A DNA stretch of 64,000 bases. Origin: Lysobacter panacisoli (GTDB lineage Bacteria; Pseudomonadota; Gammaproteobacteria; Xanthomonadales; Xanthomonadaceae). Location: NCBI RefSeq assembly GCF_009765165.1, contig NZ_VLNU01000001.1:1426001-1490000 (forward strand), written 5' to 3'. The notes beneath the pieces were generated by a model that made no database searches, was not told the origin of the DNA, and saw only the letters and a program-made list of their open reading frames with translations. A program made the translations under genes and the position numbers. Each line of letters starts with the position of its first letter. Position 1 is the first letter of the stretch. This document shows, piece by piece, positions 58,217 through 64,000 of this stretch.

Positions 58217-58984
58217 TTACTTGCTGCTGACGTACTTCTCGCGACGGATCTGCGGCACCGGCAGGCCGTACGCCTTGAGCGCGTCGAAGCACGCATCGAC
58301 CATGTTCGGATTGCCGCACAGGTAGGCGATGTCGCCGTCGGCGCTGGGGCCGAACTCGTCGAGGAACTGCTGCACGTAACCGTGGCGCACATCGGCATGC
58401 GCCTGCGCGGAACCCGGTGCGGGCAGTTCGCGCGAGAAGCACGGGACGAAGCGGAAATGCTCCGGATGCTTGGCGGCGAAAGCGCGGAACTCATCGCCGT
58501 AGAGCAGCTCCTCCGGCGTGCGAGCGCCGAACAGCAGCACGGCGCGGATACCGCGTTCGCGGATCAGTGCGTCGAGTTGCGGCAGCATTGCGCGGTACGG
58601 CGTGACGCCGGTGCCGGTGCCGATCAACAGGTAACGCGCGTTGGCATCGCCCGGCATCAGGCAGAAGCGGCCGAACGGGCCACTCGCATCGACCTGCCCG
58701 CCTGCATCCAGACCTTCGAACAGCGCCGTCGCCGCGCCGCCCTTCACGTAACTCACCGCGATCTCCACCGCCTCGCCCGGACCCAGCGCGTGGTCGTGGA
58801 TCGTCGCCAGCGAATAGCTGCGCTTGGTGGCGGTGCCGTCGGCGTACTGGAAATGCACCTGGATGAACTGTCCCGGGATGAAATCCAGCGGCTGGCCATC
58901 GTCGCGCACGAAGGTGTAATGGCCCACGGTCGGGGCCAGCATGCGGCGGGAGACGAGCTTCAGAGGGAAATGCTGGATGGCCAC
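58217..58984 (-). CDS. fpr: Ferredoxin--NADP(+) reductase
   Basis: 255 residues, GTG start. The FAD motif is RSYSLATI, the NADPH motif is GTGTGVTPYRAM, and the C-terminal segment is YLCGNPNMVDACFDALKA with a REKYVSSK end. It moves electrons between NADPH and ferredoxin. The GTG at 58984 gives the family-typical N-terminus AIQHFPLKLVSRRMLAP; an ATG at 59005 would add seven residues. It is divergent from the ABC gene. Confidence 0.9.
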   Translation of the reverse strand: MAIQHFPLKLVSRRMLAPTVGHYTFVRDDGQPLDFIPGQFIQVHFQYADGTATKRSYSLATIHDHALGPGEAVEIAVSYVKGGAATALFEGLDAGGQVDASGPFGRFCLMPGDANARYLLIGTGTGVTPYRAMLPQLDALIRERGIRAVLLFGARTPEELLYGDEFRAFAAKHPEHFRFVPCFSRELPAPGSAQAHADVRHGYVQQFLDEFGPSADGDIAYLCGNPNMVDACFDALKAYGLPVPQIRREKYVSSK

Positions 58985-59085
58985 GAGACACCGACGGTGA
59001 TGCAACAGACTGTGGCCGGGGTGCCGCCACGGGGCCGCCTATACTACCGTCTATCGCCGCGCGGCTCGCGGCGCAGGCCTTGACG

Positions 59086-60096
59086 ATGACCCCGGATTCA
59101 CGCTCTTCCCCCGCGGCTGCGGCCGTTCCCGCCCTTTCCGTGCGCGACCTGCGCAAGACCTACGAGGGCGGCTCCGGCAAGGCGGGGGTGCAGGCGCTCA
59201 AGGGCGTTTCGCTCGACGTGGCGCCCGGCGATTTCTTCGCGCTGCTCGGCCCCAACGGCGCCGGAAAGAGCACGCTGATCGGCATCGCCAGCTCGCTGGT
59301 GAACCTGAGCGCAGGATCGGTGTCGATCTTCGGCGTGGACATCACGCGCGACCGCAGCGCCGCAATGCGCCTGATGGGCCTGGTGCCGCAGGAACTGAAC
59401 TTCAACATGTTCGAGAAGCCGCTCGACATCCTGGTGAACTACGCCGGTTTCTACGGCGTGCCGCGCGAGGAGGCGATGCGCCGCGCCGAGGTCGAACTCA
59501 AGCGCGCGCATCTGTGGGAAAAGGCCACGATGATGAGCCGCACGCTCTCCGGCGGCATGAAGCGCCGCCTGATGATCGCGCGAGCGATGATGACGCAGCC
59601 CAAGCTGCTGATCCTCGACGAGCCCACCGCGGGCGTGGACATCGAGATCCGCCGCGGCATGTGGAAGACGCTGAAGGAGATCAACGCCGCCGGCACCACG
59701 ATCATCCTCACCACGCATTACCTGGAGGAAGCGGAGAGCCTGTGCCGCAACCTCGCCATCATCGACCGCGGCCGCATCGTCGAGCAGGGCCCGATGAAGG
59801 CACTGCTGGCCAAGCTCGACGTCGAAGGCTTCCTGCTCGACATCGACGGCAGCCTGCCGGACACGCTGCCGCTGATCGAAGGCACCACGCTGGTGGCGAC
59901 CGACGACCACACGCTCGACATCGAGATGCCGCGCGCGATGGACCTCAACCGCGTGTTCGCCGCGCTCGGCGACGCGGGCATCCGCGTGCGCTCGATGCGT
60001 ACCAAGTCCAACCGCCTCGAAGAACTGTTCGTGCGCCTGACCGGCGAGAACGCGCAGGACAGCACCGCCCAGACGCCGCCGGAGCAGGTGGCGTGA
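59086..60096 (+). CDS. ABC transporter ATP-binding protein, YadG type
   Basis: 336 residues. Walker A GPNGAGKSTLIG, Q-loop LVPQELNFN, signature LSGGMKRRLMIA, Walker B LLILDEPTAGVD and TTHYLEEAE are all present. A C-terminal extension after about residue 235 is typical of YadG-like subunits. It pairs with the downstream permease through GTGA overlap (60093-60096). The ATG at 59086 is preferred over a TTG at 59080. Confidence 0.9.
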   Translation: MTPDSRSSPAAAAVPALSVRDLRKTYEGGSGKAGVQALKGVSLDVAPGDFFALLGPNGAGKSTLIGIASSLVNLSAGSVSIFGVDITRDRSAAMRLMGLVPQELNFNMFEKPLDILVNYAGFYGVPREEAMRRAEVELKRAHLWEKATMMSRTLSGGMKRRLMIARAMMTQPKLLILDEPTAGVDIEIRRGMWKTLKEINAAGTTIILTTHYLEEAESLCRNLAIIDRGRIVEQGPMKALLAKLDVEGFLLDIDGSLPDTLPLIEGTTLVATDDHTLDIEMPRAMDLNRVFAALGDAGIRVRSMRTKSNRLEELFVRLTGENAQDSTAQTPPEQVA

Positions 60097-60908
60097 GTAC
60101 CGGAATGAACACCACGATCGCGACCACCGAACCCACCACGATGCAGCGCAACCTCGTCGCGCTGGGCACCATCGTCCGCCGCGAAGTCACGCGCATCCTG
60201 CGCATCTGGGGCCAGACGCTGGTGCCACCGGCGATCACGATGACCCTGTACTTCCTGATCTTCGGCGGCCTGATCGGCTCGCGCGTGGGCTCGATGGACG
60301 GGATCAAGTACATGGACTTCATCGTCCCCGGCCTGGTGATGATGAGCGTGATCCAGAACAGCTACGGCAACATCTCCTCGTCGTTCTTCGGCGCGAAGTT
60401 CGGCCGCCACGTCGAAGAACTGCTGGTCAGCCCGATGCCGCACTGGGTGATCCTCACCGGTTACGTCGCCGGCGCGGTCCTGCGCGGACTGATGGTCGGC
60501 GCGATCGTGCTGGTCATCGCGATGTTCTTCACCAAGGTGCGCATCCCGCATCCGCTGGTCACGCTGACCACGGTGCTGCTCGGCGCGACGATCTTCTCGC
60601 TGGCCGGCTTCGTCAACGCGGTGTACGCGCGCAAGTTCGACGACATCGCCATCGTGCCGACCTTCATCCTCACTCCGCTGACCTACCTCGGCGGCGTGTT
60701 CTATTCGGTGAAGCTGCTGCCGCCGTGGGCCGAGGCGATGACCCACGCGAACCCGATCTTCTACATGGTCAACGCGTTCCGCTACGGCCTGCTCGGCGTG
60801 TCCGACGTGCCGGTGTGGGTGGCATATGCACTGATGCTGGCCTTCGTCGCCGCACTCGCCACGCTCGGCCTGTGGCTGCTCAAGCGCGGCGTGGGCCTGC
60901 GCAGCTGA
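60093..60908 (+). CDS. ABC-2 type permease, YadH type
   Basis: 271 residues with six membrane segments. The ABC-2 signature HVEELLVSPMPHWVI follows the second helix, and the motif LTPLTYLGGVFYSVKLLP is conserved. A GGAG 8 nt upstream supports the GTG at 60093, overlapping the ATPase stop; an ATG at 60105 is the alternative. Substrate unknown. The next gene overlaps by one base (TGATG). Confidence 0.85.
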   Translation: MSTGMNTTIATTEPTTMQRNLVALGTIVRREVTRILRIWGQTLVPPAITMTLYFLIFGGLIGSRVGSMDGIKYMDFIVPGLVMMSVIQNSYGNISSSFFGAKFGRHVEELLVSPMPHWVILTGYVAGAVLRGLMVGAIVLVIAMFFTKVRIPHPLVTLTTVLLGATIFSLAGFVNAVYARKFDDIAIVPTFILTPLTYLGGVFYSVKLLPPWAEAMTHANPIFYMVNAFRYGLLGVSDVPVWVAYALMLAFVAALATLGLWLLKRGVGLRS

Positions 60909-61840
60909 TGCGCATCCTCGTGCTCGGCGCCGGCGGCACCGGCGGTTACTTCGGTGGCCGGCTGGCGCAAGCGGGCGTCGACGTCACCTTCCTCGTGCGT
61001 CCCGCGCGCGCGGCGCAACTGGACGAACACGGCCTGGCGATCCGCAGTCCGCTCGGCGATGCAGACGTGCGCGTGGCCCACGTCACGGCCGATGCGTTAC
61101 CGGAGCTCGTCGCGCAGCGTCCGTTCGACATGGTGCTGCTGAGCTGCAAGGCCTACGACCTCGACAGTGCGATGGACGCGATCGCGCCCGCGATGGGCGA
61201 GGGCACGTGGCTGCTGCCGATCCTCAACGGCCTGCGCCATTACGCGCCGCTGGACGAGCGCTTCGGCGCGGACGCGGTGGTCGCCGGGTTGTGCTTCATC
61301 AGCGCGATGAAAGGTCCGGGTGGCGAGATCCTGCACCTGGGCAAGCCCGCTTCGATCACGTTCGGTGAAAGACGCGGAGATGGCGACGGCACGCGCACCG
61401 AAGCCTTCGCGCAGGCATGCGCGAAGGCCGGGATCGACCATGTGCGGTCGCCGCGCATCGCGCAGGAACAGTGGGCGAAGTTCACCTTTCTCGCCACGCT
61501 CGCCGCGGGCACCTGCCTGATGCGCACCAGCGTGGGCGGCATCGTCGCCACCGAAGGCGGCGAGGCGTTCATGCAGTCGCTGTATCGCGAGTGCCTCTCC
61601 GTCGCCGAAGCCGAAGGCCAGCCCGTCGCCGACACGGCACGGCAGGCCGCGCTGACCACGCTCACCCAGTCGGGTTCGGCGCTGAAGGCCTCGATGCTGC
61701 GCGACCTCGAAGCCGGACAGGCGGTGGAGGCGATGCAGATCGTCGGCGACATGCTGCATCGCGCGCACGCCGCCGGACAGCACGCGCCGCTGCTCGCGGC
61801 GGCATGGTGCCATCTGCAGGCCTACGAAGACGCGCGCTGA
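60908..61840 (+). CDS. Ketopantoate reductase family protein
   Basis: 310 residues. The NADP-binding motif is ILVLGAGGTGGYFGGRLAQAG. The catalytic lysine is expected in EQWAKFTFLATL (about residue 197), and the C-terminal substrate domain has SMLRDLEAGQAVE with the conserved acid. The family (PanE/ApbA) makes pantoate for coenzyme A, but many paralogues have other substrates. The start overlaps the permease stop, so it is cotranscribed with an exporter. Confidence 0.88.
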   Translation: MRILVLGAGGTGGYFGGRLAQAGVDVTFLVRPARAAQLDEHGLAIRSPLGDADVRVAHVTADALPELVAQRPFDMVLLSCKAYDLDSAMDAIAPAMGEGTWLLPILNGLRHYAPLDERFGADAVVAGLCFISAMKGPGGEILHLGKPASITFGERRGDGDGTRTEAFAQACAKAGIDHVRSPRIAQEQWAKFTFLATLAAGTCLMRTSVGGIVATEGGEAFMQSLYRECLSVAEAEGQPVADTARQAALTTLTQSGSALKASMLRDLEAGQAVEAMQIVGDMLHRAHAAGQHAPLLAAAWCHLQAYEDAR

Positions 61841-61868
61841 GCCAAGTCGCCAGTAACCGCCACTGCGC

Positions 61869-62342
61869 TCAGTGGCTGAAATCGCGAGCCATCAGCACGA
61901 CCCGCGGGGTCCACGGCCGGGACGACGAGACATCGCCGCGATCGCCGGTCCGCTGCAGTGGGCGATCCGGTCCGGTCTCGTCATCCCTGGGCGAGTCGGC
62001 CGACGCGGGCGTGTCCGTCGCGAGCGGCGGGCGATCGAAGCGGTAGCCGTAGCCGTGCACCGTGTGCAGGTAGCGCGGATGTTCCGCGTCGTCGCCGAGC
62101 GCGTGACGGAGCAGGGCGATGGTCCGGATCAGCGCACCCGCCGGGACCAGTCGTTGACCCCAGGCCTCCTCGGCGATCTCGTCGGGCGAGAACACCTGGC
62201 CCGGTGAGCGCGCCAGCAGGCACAGCACGGCGAAGGCGGCGGGATCGAGCCGTTGCAGGATTCCGCCGCGCAGCAGGCGTCGGCCGGCGAGGTCGAGCCG
62301 GATGTCGTCGAATTCGAGGACGGGCGGGTCGGGTCGGTTCAT
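61869..62342 (-). CDS. Winged-helix DNA-binding protein (Trans_reg_C), no sensor domain
   Basis: 157 residues. Residues about 10-105 form an OmpR/CadC-type winged helix (RLDPAAFAVLCLLARSPGQV, LVPAGALIRTIALLRHALGDD, RYLHTVHGYGYRFD). The remaining 50 residues are a low-complexity Asp/Arg/Pro/Ser-rich tail with no membrane helix, receiver or TPR. CadC-like proteins of similar N-terminus are normally much longer. It is convergent with the ketopantoate reductase gene. The ATG at 62342 is preferred over one at 62360. Confidence 0.75.
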   Translation of the reverse strand: MNRPDPPVLEFDDIRLDLAGRRLLRGGILQRLDPAAFAVLCLLARSPGQVFSPDEIAEEAWGQRLVPAGALIRTIALLRHALGDDAEHPRYLHTVHGYGYRFDRPPLATDTPASADSPRDDETGPDRPLQRTGDRGDVSSSRPWTPRVVLMARDFSH

Positions 62343-62455
62343 GCGGAAGGTCGGGATCACCCATCCAGGAATACGCGGACCGCGTCGTGGCGCGGCCCCT
62401 GTTTTCCCAATCCCGGGATGAACGCGGCGTCATGGCCGCGGACCCACCCCTCCGG

Positions 62456-63250
62456 TCAGCGCGGCGGCAGGCGGAAGAATGCGCGCGCGGTGTCCGTGGT
62501 CCGCTGGGCCGTGGTCGCGACGTCCTCGCCGCGGTCGCGGGCCAGTTCCTCGACGATGTGCGCCAGGAACATCGGCTCGTTGCGCCGGTGCGGCGGCGCC
62601 GGCTTGATCGTGCGCGGCAGCAGGTAGGGCGCGTCGGTCTCGATCATCAGCCGGTCGGCCGGGATGTGCCGGACCAGCTCGCGCAGGTGCTGGCCGCGGC
62701 GCTCGTCGCACAGCCAGCCGGTGATGCCGATGTGCCAGTCGCGGTCGAGGTAGTCGAACATCTCCTCGCGCGTGCCGGTGAAGCAGTGCACCACCGCCGG
62801 GCCGAGACGGCCGTCGAAGTTGTGCATCATCGCCATGAAATCCGCATGCGCATCGCGCTGATGCAGGAACAACGGCTTCTTCGTATCCACCGCGATCTGC
62901 AGCTGCAGTTCGAACGCGCGCCGCTGCGCCGGCCGCGGCGAGAAGTCGCGGAAGTAGTCCAGCCCGCATTCGCCGACCGCGACGACTTCGGAATGCGCGT
63001 GCAGCTCGCGTATTTCCGCGTCGCATTCGGCCGTGTACTCGGTGGCGTGGTGCGGATGCACGCCGGCGGTCGCGAACAGCTCGCCCGGATGTCGCCTGGC
63101 CAGCTTCAGCGCCAGCGGCGAATGCTCGCGGCTGGCCCCGGTGATCACCATCTGCGCGACACCGGCCTCGCGCGCGCGCGCCAGCACCGCGTCGCGGTCG
63201 TGGTCGAAGGAGTCGTGGGTGAGGTTGGCGCCGATGTCGATCAATTCCAT
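62456..63250 (-). CDS. tatD: TatD family metal-dependent deoxyribonuclease
   Basis: 264 residues. The TIM-barrel metal ligands are visible: DIGANLTHDSF (Asn in place of the first His pair region), AGVHPHHATEY, GECGLDYFRD, PLFLHQRDAH, VVHCFTGT and ETDAPYLLPRTIK. TatD proteins are 3'-5' exonucleases that also act in DNA fragmentation and repair. A fully orthologous role is likely but not proven. It is divergent from hrpB, 40 bp away. Confidence 0.92.
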   Translation of the reverse strand: MELIDIGANLTHDSFDHDRDAVLARAREAGVAQMVITGASREHSPLALKLARRHPGELFATAGVHPHHATEYTAECDAEIRELHAHSEVVAVGECGLDYFRDFSPRPAQRRAFELQLQIAVDTKKPLFLHQRDAHADFMAMMHNFDGRLGPAVVHCFTGTREEMFDYLDRDWHIGITGWLCDERRGQHLRELVRHIPADRLMIETDAPYLLPRTIKPAPPHRRNEPMFLAHIVEELARDRGEDVATTAQRTTDTARAFFRLPPR

Positions 63251-63290
63251 GTGCGAAGTCTAGCCGAGCGCAGCCAGTAGACTGTCGCGC

Positions 63291-64000
63291 GTGAATCGCC
63301 CCGCCTTCCCCATCGACGAGCTGCTCCCGCGCATCCGCGAGAGCCTGGCCGCCCATCCGCGCCTGGTGCTGGAAGCGCCGCCCGGCGCCGGCAAGACCAC
63401 GCAGGTGCCGCCGGCGCTGCTCGACGAGCCGTGGCTGCAGGGGCGCAGGATCGTCATGCTCGAACCGCGCCGCGTCGCCGCGCGCGCCGCCGCGAACTTC
63501 ATGGCACGCCAGCGCGGCGAGGACGTGGGCGAGACCGTCGGCTACCGGATCCGCTTCGAGAACCGCGTCTCGGCGCGCACCCGGATCGAAGTCGTCACCG
63601 AGGGCATCCTCACCCGCATGCTGCAGGACGATCCGATGCTGGAAGGCGTCGGCGCGCTGCTGTTCGACGAATTCCACGAGCGCCATCTCGCCGCCGACCT
63701 CGGACTTGCGCTCGCGCTCGACGTGCAGTCCGGGCTGCGCGAAGACCTGCGCATCGTGGTGATGTCGGCCACGCTCGACGGCGAACGGCTGGCGACGTTC
63801 CTCGACGCGCCGCGCCTGAGCAGCGCAGGACGCAGCTTTCCGGTCTCGATCGCGCATTTCCCGGCGCGTCGCGAAGAAGCGCTCGAACACCAGACGCGTC
63901 GCGCGGTCGAACATGCGCTGACGCACCATCCGGGCGACGTGCTGGTGTTCCTGCCCGGCCAGCGCGAGATCGCACGCACGCACTCGGTACTGGAAAACAG
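63291..64000 (+). CDS. hrpB: ATP-dependent helicase HrpB (partial)
   Basis: The first 236 residues of a larger gene that runs past the window end. It starts with GTG (NRPAFPIDELLPRIRESLAA). Helicase motifs visible are I (LEAPPGAGKTTQVP), Ia (MLEPRRVAARAAA), II (FDEFHERHLAADL, the DEFH variant specific to HrpB) and III (VVMSATLDG). HrpB is a DEAH-type RNA helicase of unclear role. The C-terminal half is outside the window. Confidence 0.9.
   Translation, partial: MNRPAFPIDELLPRIRESLAAHPRLVLEAPPGAGKTTQVPPALLDEPWLQGRRIVMLEPRRVAARAAANFMARQRGEDVGETVGYRIRFENRVSARTRIEVVTEGILTRMLQDDPMLEGVGALLFDEFHERHLAADLGLALALDVQSGLREDLRIVVMSATLDGERLATFLDAPRLSSAGRSFPVSIAHFPARREEALEHQTRRAVEHALTHHPGDVLVFLPGQREIARTHSVLEN

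Overview
This is a gene-dense, roughly 68-70% GC chromosomal window of a gammaproteobacterium of the family Xanthomonadaceae. Lysobacter or a close relative fits best. The evidence is the gene order mnmE-yidC-rnpA-rpmH-dnaA-dnaN-recF-gyrB around the replication origin, the tonB-exbB-exbD-exbD...pdxJ cluster typical of xanthomonads, strong third-position GC, and GC-rich intergenic hairpin repeats of the kind common in these genomes. The genus is an inference. No phage, insertion sequence, CRISPR array, tRNA or rRNA gene was seen, so this is core chromosome.

Layout. 1-9 kb: partial rRNA methyltransferase, rhomboid protease, M28 peptidase lipoprotein, a two-gene ABC exporter, an Asp/Glu racemase, an AIM24-type protein and a patatin lipoprotein. 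9-12 kb: a fatty acid desaturase and its ferredoxin reductase, divergent from a FabR/DesT-type repressor, with nested operator palindromes between them. 12-13.5 kb: an Lrp/AsnC regulator divergent from phenylalanine hydroxylase, with two identical-format palindromes 40 bp apart. 13.5-24.3 kb: flavoprotein, DesK-like two-component system, crcB, a succinyl/acetyl-CoA transferase, a WYL regulator, a NIPSNAP fusion protein, and a QseBC/PmrAB-like two-component system preceded by a PmrA-type box. 24.4-36 kb: MBL-fold lipoprotein, fructose-1,6-bisphosphatase, VpsR-like sigma-54 regulator, 2OG oxygenase, PAS kinase with Rcp1-like regulator, radical SAM protein, cardiolipin synthase, pdxJ. 36-41 kb: the TonB-ExbB-ExbD energy-transducing cluster with a third exbD beyond a terminator, then a TPR protein and an M48 protease.

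41-52 kb is the origin region. gyrB, recF, dnaN and dnaA read leftward, and rpmH, rnpA, yidC and mnmE read rightward. Both arms are therefore transcribed away from the origin, with replication. The dnaA-dnaN intergenic region has AT-rich runs and DnaA-box-like sites and is the likely oriC. Three parS-like sites lie nearby, two of them inside recF. Four back-to-back hairpins sit between dnaA and rpmH.

52-64 kb: ubiquinone-type hydroxylase, a lipoprotein carrying a TonB C-terminal domain, a NatAB-type exporter with an alpha/beta hydrolase, ferredoxin-NADP reductase, a YadGH-type ABC exporter, a ketopantoate reductase homologue, a stand-alone winged-helix protein, a TatD nuclease and a partial hrpB helicase.

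I did not find an obviously new multi-gene system. The most interesting material is regulatory or structural DNA: the paired palindromes upstream of phhA, the desaturase operator, the parS sites in recF, the hairpin cluster upstream of dnaA, and a 39-nt-arm inverted repeat at about 19.9 kb.
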